Both the position numbers and the translations under genes were made by a program. Below are positions 1-7,900 of a DNA stretch of 64,000 nucleotides, one piece after another. The notes under the pieces were generated by a model. It did not search any database. It was given only the letters and a program-made list of their open reading frames with translations, and was not told where the DNA came from. Numbering within the stretch: position 1 is the stretch's first letter; each line of letters begins with the position of its first letter. This DNA is from Actinomycetes bacterium. Lineage in GTDB: Bacteria > Actinomycetota > Acidimicrobiia > Acidimicrobiales > Ilumatobacteraceae. Location of the stretch: the NCBI GenBank assembly GCA_025356335.1, contig JANXUF010000050.1, positions 123,199-187,198 of the forward strand, read 5' to 3'.

Positions 1-668
1 GCAGCACCGACGAGGTCAGGGTGTTCGAGAACAGGGCGTGGCTGCCGGTGACGGCGACACTCGACGCAACGGCAGCGGGACGAAGCGACCAGGCGGGCCT
101 CGCAGCACTCGTCGGCGAGTCGTCGGGAACCGGAACCGCAGCGTTCGTCGATGCCACCGCCGGGAAACCGGCGACGGCGACGTTGCCGCCGGGAACGCTG
201 CTGTTTTCGACCTCCGATTCCCCCAACTGGCATCTGACGGTCGCCGGCGTCGATGTGCCACACCGGGGAGCGTATGGATGGGCGATGGCGTTCGATGTCA
301 CCACCGGCGGCCCGGCGAGGCTCGTGTACCGAACGCCCTCCATTCGCCGCCTGCTGATCCTCGGCCAGTTCATCCTGTGGATCCTCGGGCTGGTCTTCGT
401 TGCCGGACTCCGTCCGAGATTCCGCCACCGGCGTGGAGGACGTGGCGTCGCCGAGACCGCTCCGGTACTCAATCTCGACGAGATCGTCGATCCGTCGAGG
501 TTCGAGACCGGTGTCTTCGCCGGCGGGTCACTGACCTCGATATCCATCGACGACGACCTGCCGTTGGGTGCCGATCTTTTCTTCGACGACGCTGACGATG
601 GTGCTGACGCTGACCGCAACGCAGGTGCGGATGTCACCCGCAGTCAGCGCCGCGAGGAACGGCGATGA
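1..668 (+). CDS. C-terminal part of a membrane glycosyltransferase-like envelope protein (partial)
   Basis: The reading frame is open at the left edge, so only the last ~220 residues are present. They form an exported, beta-rich stretch ending in one membrane segment (about residues 105-128 counted from the GTG at 21), a basic stretch (RPRFRHRRGG) and an acidic cytoplasmic tail with many Asp. The next gene starts inside its stop codon (ATGA), so the two are co-translated. In actinobacteria the gene before a DUF5719 gene is commonly a large family-2 glycosyltransferase with multiple membrane segments, and this tail fits such a C-terminus. The catalytic part lies outside the window, so the assignment rests on context and is only moderately sure. 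Confidence 0.55.
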   Translation, partial: STDEVRVFENRAWLPVTATLDATAAGRSDQAGLAALVGESSGTGTAAFVDATAGKPATATLPPGTLLFSTSDSPNWHLTVAGVDVPHRGAYGWAMAFDVTTGGPARLVYRTPSIRRLLILGQFILWILGLVFVAGLRPRFRHRRGGRGVAETAPVLNLDEIVDPSRFETGVFAGGSLTSISIDDDLPLGADLFFDDADDGADADRNAGADVTRSQRREERR

Positions 669-2101
669 TCCGCCGCCTGCTGGTGATGATCCTGGTGCTC
701 GGCGGTATCGCCGGCACCGTCGACATCGCCAGGGTCAACCGCTCGATGGCTCAGCCGGAATTCACGCGACTGGCGTCGCCGTCGACCCCGTACCTGCCGA
801 CGCGCGACCTGATCACCGCCACGTACTACTGCCCTGGCCTGCCGGCCGCCAGTACCACCGGAGGCGGGGAGATCGTCATCACCAATCCGACGGATGTGCC
901 GGTCACCGGCCAGATCGAGCCCTACACGGACTCCGGCGCGCTGATCCCGCAGCTGATCTCGATCGCCCCCCGAAGTCAGCAGCCGTTCAATCTCGATGCC
1001 CTCGTCCAGACCGGCTACGTCGGCGTGACCGTCGAAATTGCCCACACCGGTGTGGCCGTCGAACAGCGCACACATTCAGCGGCCGGCACCTCGATCGCGC
1101 CCTGTTCCCCGGACGCCTCGCAGAACTGGTACTTCGCCGATGGCGTCACCGGTGACGGCGCGGCCTACGACCTCGTGCTGACGAACCCGTTTCCTGACGA
1201 TGCCGTCGTCGACATGACGTTCATTGCAGGAACCGTGCAACGCCAACCGACCCAGTTCCAGGATTTCGTGATCCCGGCGAAGTCGGTGCGGGTCGTCGCT
1301 ATCGACGCAGCGGCACGAAACGAGCCGACGCTCTCCCTGATTCTGCACTCGCGTCGCGGCCGCTTTGTCGCCGCCAAGGTGCAGAGCTTCTCGACGAAGA
1401 TCCGCAACGGCTACGCGTTCGCTCTCGGCGCGCCGTCGGCCGCCGTCGACTGGTACTTCGCAGACGGTGCCAAGGGAGCGGGCACGACCGAGACGTACAG
1501 CGTGCTCAATCCGACCGACACCGATGTCGAGGTCGACATCACGGTGACCGACGCAACGGGTGTCTTGCCGGCAGTACGAACGACCATCCCCTCCAATCAG
1601 ACGGTTGTCGTCGACATCGCCGGGCAGTTCAAGAACGCCAGCGGGGCATCAACAGTCAGCGACGGGACGCACTCGGTCACGATGTCCGTCGCCACCCTCG
1701 GGGCGACAGCCGGTGTCGTCGTCGAACGGGCGTTGACGACCTCGGTGTCGAAGAATATCTCCACGAGCACCGTCATCGGCTCGCAGTTCTCCTCGCAGAC
1801 GTGGTGGTCACCGCTCGGCGTCCCGGTTGCGACGCCGGCTGCGCTGGTGGTCACGAACACGTCCGGGCAGGCCGGCACTTTTTCTGTCAACGCCGTCGGT
1901 CCCGGTGGGGCCAATCCGATCACCGGGCTCGAGGCGGTTCCGCTGGCCGGCGGTGCGACGTTCTACGTCGACCTCACGGTCGACGGTGCGGTCAACGTGC
2001 CGATCGTCATCAAGAGCACGAACCTCCCGCTCGTCGTCGAGCAGCGCTATCCGACCGGCACCAAGGGCGGCAGAACCGGGGCCCTCGCCCTTCCCGAGTA
2101 G
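665..2101 (+). CDS. DUF5719 family secreted/membrane-anchored protein
   Basis: 478 residues. The N-terminus is a signal/anchor (basic MIRR, hydrophobic to about residue 20), so the protein acts outside the membrane. The rest is built of several similar beta-rich units: W-Y-F-A-D-G occurs at residues 155-160 and 263-268, with related starts near residues 54 (TYYCPG) and 380 (WWSP). Each is followed by a V/L-x-N-P/T type strand, as in repeated Ig-like folds. This matches the actinobacterial DUF5719 family, which has no established function. It overlaps the preceding gene by four bases (ATGA). Its place beside a glycosyltransferase, and its neighbours DUF3499, manB and ahcY further on, suggest a job in surface polysaccharide or glycoprotein assembly; that is inference. 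Confidence 0.75.
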   Translation: MIRRLLVMILVLGGIAGTVDIARVNRSMAQPEFTRLASPSTPYLPTRDLITATYYCPGLPAASTTGGGEIVITNPTDVPVTGQIEPYTDSGALIPQLISIAPRSQQPFNLDALVQTGYVGVTVEIAHTGVAVEQRTHSAAGTSIAPCSPDASQNWYFADGVTGDGAAYDLVLTNPFPDDAVVDMTFIAGTVQRQPTQFQDFVIPAKSVRVVAIDAAARNEPTLSLILHSRRGRFVAAKVQSFSTKIRNGYAFALGAPSAAVDWYFADGAKGAGTTETYSVLNPTDTDVEVDITVTDATGVLPAVRTTIPSNQTVVVDIAGQFKNASGASTVSDGTHSVTMSVATLGATAGVVVERALTTSVSKNISTSTVIGSQFSSQTWWSPLGVPVATPAALVVTNTSGQAGTFSVNAVGPGGANPITGLEAVPLAGGATFYVDLTVDGAVNVPIVIKSTNLPLVVEQRYPTGTKGGRTGALALPE

Positions 2102-2126
2102 CTCGCGCCGGGGCCACCTGTCTTGG

Positions 2127-2178
2127 CAACTTCTGTGGGCCGTTATGCACCCCCTGCGGTGCGTCGGTGGACTCAGTT
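2127..2178 (-). repeat. Copy A of a 52-bp dispersed intergenic repeat
   Basis: On the minus strand it begins with AACTGAGTCCACC (2178-2166), then a 20-base variable segment able to form a hairpin (GCACC...GGTGC), then a conserved tail (TAACGGCCCACAGAAGTTG). The same layout with no gaps occurs at 30717-30768 and 44762-44813. It lies between two convergent genes. Confidence 0.7.
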
Positions 2179-2212
2179 CCGATCGGGTTCGATTAGGTGC
2201 AGGTTCTGCGGG

Positions 2213-2650
2213 CTATTCGGCCGGTTGCGCCGGGAGACCGTCGCGGGCTTCGGCGGCGGCTGCCCACAGGTCGGTTGCCGAAACCGGGCCGACGAAGCTT
2301 CGGCGTACGACACCGAGCTGGTCGACGATGATGGTCGTCGGGACGGCATCGACGCCGTATCGCTCGTGGAGCGCCTTGTCGGTACCGTATTCGACCTCTT
2401 GGACGGCCACCTGACGGCTCGCCAAGGCCTGCGACTTGGCGACGACCAGCTGGCATACCCCGCAGGTCGCTGAGCTGAACACGACGACGAGCCACGGTAT
2501 TTCCGGAGCGTCGAAGTCGGCGCGATCGAGCTGCGCAGGGATCGTCCAGTGTTCAGGGCGTGTTGGCGGATCGACCTTGTTCCGCTGCGCCCACCAGGCG
2601 ACGAGGCCGGCGACGACGATCACGGCTGCGGCGATGATCAAACGGGACAT
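2213..2650 (-). CDS. Membrane-anchored thioredoxin-like protein
   Basis: 145 residues. One N-terminal membrane anchor (about residues 3-20) is followed by an extracytoplasmic thioredoxin fold. The active site is C63-G-V-C66 after the strand WLVVVFSSAT, and the cis-proline loop (AVPTT) is near residue 103. It probably exchanges thiols with envelope proteins or acts as a redox sensor. CGVC is not the classical CGPC of cytosolic thioredoxin, so redox potential and partners are unknown. It is convergent with the DUF5719 gene, with repeat copy A between them, and lies downstream of ftsH on the same strand after a 222-base gap in which I see no gene. The family assignment is firm; the role is inferred. 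Confidence 0.85.
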   Translation of the reverse strand: MSRLIIAAAVIVVAGLVAWWAQRNKVDPPTRPEHWTIPAQLDRADFDAPEIPWLVVVFSSATCGVCQLVVAKSQALASRQVAVQEVEYGTDKALHERYGVDAVPTTIIVDQLGVVRRSFVGPVSATDLWAAAAEARDGLPAQPAE

Positions 2651-2872
2651 GGAGTACTGCTTTCACTGGCAACGCCCGGCCGACGGATCGACCGGGCGCT
2701 GATGAAGATGATCTCGGATCACGGGCCGGGTCGGGAACGACGAATCCCGGGCGACATCGGCCGATTGGGCTGGCAGGATGCCGAAATCGGTATCTCGGCA
2801 GGCGCACGTCGCCGCGAATGCCCAGGTCATCGACGCGCTCAGCCGAGCCGACTGGTGTATTTCAGCATCCTG

Positions 2873-4828
2873 CTAGGCGAGGACGTTTTGCGTCGGCGTG
2901 GTTCCGAGCCCTTGCTGAACGAGCCTGCCGACCTCGGGGCCGTCGATCGTCTCCTTCTCGAGCAGCGCCTCGGCAACGAGATCGAGACCGGCACGGTGCT
3001 GCTGCAGCAGCGTGTGCGCACGAGCTTCCTGCGCAGACAGGATCGAGGAGACCTCGTCGTCGATCATCTGTGCGGTGTGATCCGAATACTCTCGTCCGCT
3101 GGTCATCAGGTCCTCACCGAGGAACACCTGCTGCTGACCGCTCCACGCCATCGGCCCGACCTTGTCGCTCATGCCCCATTCGCGGACCATCCTGCGGGCA
3201 ATACCGGTGGCCTGCTCGAGGTCGTTTGCGGCACCACTGTTGAGATGGCCGTAGACGATGATCTCGGCGACGCGGCCGCCCATCGCCTTACAGATCACAT
3301 CCTCGAAGAACTCCTTGGAGTACGTGTGGCGTTCCTCAGGCAGCGTCCAGGTGACGCCGAGAGCCATACCGCGAGGCAGGATCGTCACCTTGTGCAGCGG
3401 GTCCGCATGCGGCAGGATCGTGGCGAGGATGGCGTGACCACCCTCGTGATACGCCGTCGCCCGCTTCTCCTCGCCGGTGAGCACGAGGCTCTCACGGCGG
3501 GCACCGAGCACCACGCGATCGCGGGCGTTCTCGAAGTCGAGACGCTCGACCTGGTTGATCCCCCGACGGACAGCGAACAGCGCTGCTTCGTTGACGAGGT
3601 TGGCGAGATCGGCGCCGCTCATCCCTGGCGTGGCCTTGGCCATCGTTTCGAGATCGACGTCGGGGCCCATCTTCTTGTCGCGGGAGTGGACCTTGAGGAT
3701 CGCCAGTCGCTCGGTGTATTCCGGCAACGGGACGATGATCGAGCGGTCGAAACGGCCGGGGCGCAGCAGTGCTGCGTCGAGCACGTCCGGGCGGTTGGTC
3801 GCCGCCATGATGACAAGGCCCTCTGAGGTCTCGAAGCCGTCCATCTCCGACAGCAGTTGGTTCAGTGTCTGCTCACGCTCGTCGTGGCCGCCGCCGAGTC
3901 CGGCACCGCGTTTGCGTCCGATGGAGTCGATTTCGTCGATGAAGATGATTGCCCTGCCGAGGCGGCGGGCCTGCTGGAAGAGGTCGCGGACCCGGCTTGC
4001 ACCGACGCCGACGAACATTTCCATGAAGTCCGACCCTGTGACCGACAAGAAGCCGACACCTGCTTCACCGGCGACGGCACGGGCGAACAGCGTCTTGCCG
4101 GTACCGGGGGGACCGACGAGCAGAATGCCCTTCGGGACCCGCGCGCCGATCTCCTTGAAGCGTTCCGGATACCGCAGGAAGTCGACGACTTCGCGGATCT
4201 CCAACTTGACACCGTCGTAGCCGGCGACGTCGGCGAACGTCGTCGACGGCCTGTCGGTGGTGTACGCCTTGGCTCGGCTGCGCCCGATCGACATGACGTT
4301 GCCCATTTGCCCGGCAGCTCGTCGCTGCATCCAGATGAGGAAGCCGATGATCAAGATGAACGGGAGCAGCAGTGGAATCAGGTTGGCGAGCCAGTTCGAG
4401 GTCGGCGCGACGTATTTGAGGTTGACGTTGTGCGCCTTCATCAGCGCCTGGTCTTCCGTGCTCGGACCGTTCGGCGGACCGTCGGACGTGAACGCCTTGC
4501 CGGCGCTGTCCTTGCCACTGATCGAATAGGTCTGGTTGTTGACGGTGATCTCGGTGACCTGATTGTTGGTCACGTTCGTCAACACCTGCGTATAGGTGAT
4601 CTTGTTGCTGTCGGAACTCTTGAAGAGCTGTGAACCGAACAGGGCGATGACGAGAACGGCGATCAGTACGAAGACGGACCAGCGGGGCAGGCCCGGGCCG
4701 GTTTTACCCGGAGTCCCTGGTGTCCCCTTACGGTCTGAGCGATCGTTGTTCTGATGTCCGCCGGATCCGCCACTGCGCCCGGCCGGCGGAGGCGGCGGCG
4801 GGGGAGGAGGGGGAGGCAAGCTACTCAT
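2873..4828 (-). CDS. ftsH: ATP-dependent zinc metalloprotease FtsH
   Basis: 651 residues, the usual size. Order: a run of eleven prolines (5-15) and a Gly/polar linker; first membrane helix about 51-66; extracytoplasmic domain; second helix about 148-167; AAA+ ATPase with Walker A GPPGTGKT (239-246), pore loop MFVGVG (271-276), Walker B (294-299) and second region of homology (345-360); then the M41 protease with zinc site HEGGH (461-465) and third ligand Asp536. FtsH degrades misfolded membrane proteins and selected cytosolic regulators, processively and with ATP. The start is supported by a -10-like TAGCAT six bases upstream, giving a leaderless mRNA. It is divergent from the DUF3499 gene. 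The proline run is unusual but precedes intact domains. Confidence 0.97.
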   Translation of the reverse strand: MSSLPPPPPPPPPPPAGRSGGSGGHQNNDRSDRKGTPGTPGKTGPGLPRWSVFVLIAVLVIALFGSQLFKSSDSNKITYTQVLTNVTNNQVTEITVNNQTYSISGKDSAGKAFTSDGPPNGPSTEDQALMKAHNVNLKYVAPTSNWLANLIPLLLPFILIIGFLIWMQRRAAGQMGNVMSIGRSRAKAYTTDRPSTTFADVAGYDGVKLEIREVVDFLRYPERFKEIGARVPKGILLVGPPGTGKTLFARAVAGEAGVGFLSVTGSDFMEMFVGVGASRVRDLFQQARRLGRAIIFIDEIDSIGRKRGAGLGGGHDEREQTLNQLLSEMDGFETSEGLVIMAATNRPDVLDAALLRPGRFDRSIIVPLPEYTERLAILKVHSRDKKMGPDVDLETMAKATPGMSGADLANLVNEAALFAVRRGINQVERLDFENARDRVVLGARRESLVLTGEEKRATAYHEGGHAILATILPHADPLHKVTILPRGMALGVTWTLPEERHTYSKEFFEDVICKAMGGRVAEIIVYGHLNSGAANDLEQATGIARRMVREWGMSDKVGPMAWSGQQQVFLGEDLMTSGREYSDHTAQMIDDEVSSILSAQEARAHTLLQQHRAGLDLVAEALLEKETIDGPEVGRLVQQGLGTTPTQNVLA

Positions 4829-4834
4829 GGAAAC

Positions 4835-4840
4835 ATGCTA
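4835..4840 (-). promoter_or_regulatory. -10 box of ftsH (leaderless)
   Basis: TAGCAT on the minus strand ends six bases before the ftsH ATG (4828), so transcription would start at or next to the start codon. No convincing -35 is seen. Confidence 0.5.
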
Positions 4841-4900
4841 CGGGACAATCCCTGTGAGTTTGCTGGCACGGGATCCACCACCTGTGTCACATGCCTCAAA

Positions 4901-4906
4901 TATTCT
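4901..4906 (+). promoter_or_regulatory. -10 box of the DUF3499 gene (leaderless)
   Basis: TATTCT ends seven bases before the ATG at 4914. There is no ribosome binding site between the two, which fits a leaderless transcript. Confidence 0.5.
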
Positions 4907-4913
4907 GTCATCC

Positions 4914-5147
4914 ATGGGTCAGCGTCAGTGCTCGAAAGTGGGCTGCAGCGAGCGGGCGATGGCGACGTTGACGTACCGCTACGACCGCAGCGCAGTCTGG
5001 CTCGATGCCCTCAGCGCCGACCGGGATCCGCACGACTACGACCTCTGCGAACGCCACGCCGGCCGCCTCAGTGTCCCCTCTGGCTGGCATCTCGAGGACC
5101 GCCGCCACGCGACCCATCTGAAACTCGCCGAACGTCTCGCCGGCTGA
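4914..5147 (+). CDS. DUF3499 family small protein
   Basis: 77 residues. It carries the DUF3499 pattern: an N-terminal C-S-K-V-G-C pair (C6, C11), A-T-L-T-Y-x-Y, then Y-D-L-C-x-x-H with a further Cys and His, and a G-W-x tryptophan near the end. The Cys/His content suggests a small metal-binding (zinc) fold; that is inference. DUF3499 genes are conserved in actinobacteria, usually close to DUF5719, phosphomannomutase and ahcY genes as here, but their function is not established. An upstream in-frame ATG at 4827 is rejected, because it would lie inside the ftsH promoter and add 29 residues unlike the family. The ATG at 4914 has a well placed TATTCT. Confidence 0.8.
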   Translation: MGQRQCSKVGCSERAMATLTYRYDRSAVWLDALSADRDPHDYDLCERHAGRLSVPSGWHLEDRRHATHLKLAERLAG

Positions 5148-5163
5148 CGTCTCCCCTTCGCAA

Positions 5164-5212
5164 TTACTGAGTACACAGACCACCAGAATTCGCCCCACTC
5201 CGCACCCAGTAA
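5164..5212. terminator. Hairpin between convergent genes
   Basis: TTACTGAGT (5164-5172) can pair with ACCCAGTAA (5204-5212) with one mismatch. It lies between the stops of the DUF3499 gene and the convergent anti-sigma-like gene, so it may end transcripts from both sides. There is no T-tract. Confidence 0.35.
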
Positions 5213-5227
5213 CTCTGGCGCGCTTCG

Positions 5228-6472
5228 TCACAGTGACGGGACTAGGATGCCCCGGTCGGCGAGGATCTGACGCGCCTTGGCTGCCATCTGCTGGTTCAAG
5301 CGGCTGAGCTCGTCGTAGGTATCAACGTTGTCGCCCATCAATTCGCGCTCTTTGGCTGCAACGGCGGTCCGGTCGATGAGCCACAGACTTGTCTGCTGCT
5401 GGCAGACCACGTCGGCCCGGGCAACCAGCTTCTCATGTGTCGTGACGGAGACTGCAAACCTGTATCGGCCTTCCATCTCGCTGGGGGTCGCAGCGGTCTC
5501 GCCGACTGCGGATTGTAGACAGCTTCTCCACGAAGCGAGCGCTGCCGTGACGGCAGGGCCGCCTTCGGCCGACGCGACCTCGTCCGTCGCCGGAGTCATC
5601 CGCTTGAAGTCCTCGCCAACGATCCCGATGACAAACGCCCTCGCCGACTGTTGGCGAACATAGAGGTCGCCGCCAAAGGCGGCGGTCAGCTCGCCAAAAC
5701 AGGCGTTGGAGTCGGTACCGAACCGCTTCTTCTCCTGTGACGACAGGGTTCGGAAGAGGATCTGAGCCGGCTGCGTGGCGTCATCGATGTTCGTTCCGTG
5801 GTAGCCGAACGTGCTTGCGGCCACCAAGCCGCGAACGCCGAGCACGGCGTCCGGCTGCCACGCTCCACCGAACTCGGCCCAGTCTTGTGCTGTCGTCGCA
5901 GGATACCGCCAGCCTTTTGCGGCCATGCATTCTCGGTCGACCTCTGTGTCGGCCATTGCGATCGCAAGCTGGTCGTCGGGTGTCTGGAAGCGGCCCGTCA
6001 CCGGGATGTCCGGGTTGTCGATGGTTTCGGCAGTGGACGAGACCGGAATCGACGCCGCAGTGTTAGTGCTGGCGGGAGAGGATGCAGCCGGTGCCAGTGT
6101 GACGGTCGTTGTGGGCGTCGCCGTGGGCACTTCGGTCTCCGCGGCAGTTGTAGCGGGCTCGGTCGATGTGGGCGATGCCGAAGCGACGGGGGTCGTCGGG
6201 GAGGCGTCCTCTGCTTCGGTGACACGGGTTGTTGGGCTGGCAGGGTTGGAGGCGGGCTCGTGATGGTCCTTCTTGGTGACGATCGCCCAACCGGTCAGGC
6301 CCAAGGCAAGAATGGCGGCGACGGCGACCATGACTCGCCAGCGTGCCGACGGGCCTGCATGTCGGGGCGAAACAATCGCGGGATCGATGACGGACACCAG
6401 CCGGTCGTGCGGCTGAGCGATGCCGGCGCGCTCGTCGAGCATCTGCATCAGGCGAGATTCGAAATCGTTCAT
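5228..6472 (-). CDS. Membrane protein coupled to the ECF sigma factor, possible anti-sigma regulator
   Basis: 414 residues. The N-terminal ~45 residues are cytoplasmic (starting MNDFESRLMQ), one membrane helix lies at about 46-66, then comes a long Ser/Thr/Pro/Ala-rich linker and an extracytoplasmic domain of ~240 residues with several Cys. The start is set by coupling: the ATG shares its A with the TAA stop of the sigma gene (TAATG). A single-pass protein encoded directly after an ECF sigma factor is the typical layout of an anti-sigma/sensor. However, I see no clear zinc-binding anti-sigma motif (HxxxCxxC) in the short cytoplasmic part, so the function is inferred from position. Confidence 0.6.
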   Translation of the reverse strand: MNDFESRLMQMLDERAGIAQPHDRLVSVIDPAIVSPRHAGPSARWRVMVAVAAILALGLTGWAIVTKKDHHEPASNPASPTTRVTEAEDASPTTPVASASPTSTEPATTAAETEVPTATPTTTVTLAPAASSPASTNTAASIPVSSTAETIDNPDIPVTGRFQTPDDQLAIAMADTEVDRECMAAKGWRYPATTAQDWAEFGGAWQPDAVLGVRGLVAASTFGYHGTNIDDATQPAQILFRTLSSQEKKRFGTDSNACFGELTAAFGGDLYVRQQSARAFVIGIVGEDFKRMTPATDEVASAEGGPAVTAALASWRSCLQSAVGETAATPSEMEGRYRFAVSVTTHEKLVARADVVCQQQTSLWLIDRTAVAAKERELMGDNVDTYDELSRLNQQMAAKARQILADRGILVPSL

Positions 6473-6933
6473 TACAATGCCTTTTTCATGGCGAGGAGTC
6501 CGCGTTCGATCCACGGGCCGACGGAACCCGGAGCGCAGTCGAGTGCTTCGGCGATCTCTCGTGTCGAGAAGTCGGAGTAGAACCGCAGGACGATGGCGGC
6601 GCGGTGATGGTAGGGGAGGCGGGAGAGCAAGTCTGCGAGCGAATCGCTCGCCGGTTGGGCGACGTCGTTGCGGGCGATGCGGGCGAGGAGCCGGCTGCTC
6701 GAATTCCGTCGACGTCCGACATCTCGACAGCCGTTGAGCACGGAGCGATTGAGGTAGGCGGCTGGTTGGTCGATCGTGTCCCAGCGCCGGTACACGGCGA
6801 TCATCGCCTCGTGCACCACATCGTTCGCCGCTTCGTTGTCGCTCAGCATCAGATAGGCGCGGCGGACCTGGGCGTCGAGTTGTTCGCCATAGAAGCTGCT
6901 GAAAGCGACATCGACCGTCTTCGAATTGGTCAT
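6472..6933 (-). CDS. RNA polymerase ECF-type sigma factor
   Basis: 153 residues. The N-terminal half resembles sigma region 2 (helices around VRRAYLMLSDNEAANDVVHEAMIAVYRRWD) and the C-terminal half region 4 with a helix-turn-helix (LPYHHRAAIVLRFYSDFSTREIAEAL ... GPWIERGL). It would direct RNA polymerase to stress or envelope-response promoters. The start at 6933 is chosen because GGGAGG lies about 11 bases upstream; a longer frame to 7041 is possible but adds 36 residues without sigma similarity. The stop overlaps the start of the next gene (TAATG), giving coupled translation with its likely regulator. ECF subgroup and target promoters cannot be read from the sequence. Confidence 0.85.
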   Translation of the reverse strand: MTNSKTVDVAFSSFYGEQLDAQVRRAYLMLSDNEAANDVVHEAMIAVYRRWDTIDQPAAYLNRSVLNGCRDVGRRRNSSSRLLARIARNDVAQPASDSLADLLSRLPYHHRAAIVLRFYSDFSTREIAEALDCAPGSVGPWIERGLLAMKKAL

Positions 6934-7143
6934 CGAATCTGTCCCTCCCGCAGGCATAGCTGTTCGACGCAGCAGGGCCTCATCTTGATACAACACAACC
7001 CAATGTGATGCAGCGTTCGTGCGACGGACTTCGAACCGCATGTCGAACCGTGACGACTGCGGCGGCTGCGGTCACATGGTTGGCATACGTTTGAAACGAA
7101 GCTGACTCCGCCCCGCCAGGCTCGCAAGGTAGCGTCGACAGTC

Positions 7144-7860
7144 GTGCGACCAATGCCGGGACATCCCCGACTTCGGATCGAGGTTGCGATTGTCGCGTGG
7201 GTGCTGGCGGTCCTTGCGTCGTTCGTCATCGTCATCGTCGTCCTGGCGGTGAGCGGCCAGAAGTCGACGGCCGCCGGCGTTGCGCCGCCGTGGTTGACCA
7301 TCGTCTCGGCCTCGGCGTTCTGGGTTCCGGCGATCGTCTGCCTCGTCTACATCAGCGATCATGACGGCACGTCACACTTCCGCGATGACTTCACGTTTCG
7401 CTTCCGCGCCGTCGACCTCCTCGGCGTGCCCATCGGCGTGCTCTGCCAACTCGTGCTGATCGAGGTGCTCTACCTGCCGCTGCAGAAGTGGTTCCCGGCG
7501 TCGTTCTCCAAGGACCACGTCGAGAAGCCGGCTCGTGATCTGCTCGACCAGGCCAAGGGCGGATGGCTCGTGGCGATCGTGCTCGTCGTCTGCGTCGGCG
7601 CTCCGATCGTCGAGGAGCTCTTCTATCGCGGTCTGATCTTCCGAGCGCTCGAAGGCCGCCTGGCGGCGCCGTTGGCGATCTTCATCTCTGCGCTGTGGTT
7701 CGGAGCAGCTCATCTCGAATGGATCCAGCTGCTCGGGTTGTTCGCCTTCGGTGTCGTGTTGGCGGCGTGTGCTCACAGCACCCGGCGGCTCGGGATGGGC
7801 GTTTTCGCGCACATGGCTTTCAACGCCACGAGCGTCGCACTGCTGCTGTCGAAACGGTGA
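7144..7860 (+). CDS. CPBP family intramembrane glutamic endopeptidase
   Basis: 238 residues with about seven hydrophobic segments. It has the three CPBP (CAAX protease/Abi) motifs: E157-E158-x3-R162, F-G-A-A-H190, and H223 in FAHMAFNA. These residues form the membrane-embedded catalytic site. Family members process prenylated proteins in eukaryotes and act in bacteriocin immunity or peptide maturation in bacteria; the substrate here is unknown. The GTG start at 7144 is favoured by TAGCGT (7130-7135) eight bases upstream, as for other leaderless genes here; an ATG at 7153 is the alternative. It is divergent from the sigma operon, and the next gene follows after 40 bases. Confidence 0.88.
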   Translation: MRPMPGHPRLRIEVAIVAWVLAVLASFVIVIVVLAVSGQKSTAAGVAPPWLTIVSASAFWVPAIVCLVYISDHDGTSHFRDDFTFRFRAVDLLGVPIGVLCQLVLIEVLYLPLQKWFPASFSKDHVEKPARDLLDQAKGGWLVAIVLVVCVGAPIVEELFYRGLIFRALEGRLAAPLAIFISALWFGAAHLEWIQLLGLFAFGVVLAACAHSTRRLGMGVFAHMAFNATSVALLLSKR

Positions 7861-7900
7861 CGTGTCGCAGCGGTGGTTCAAGTGAAATACTGGATCGTTC

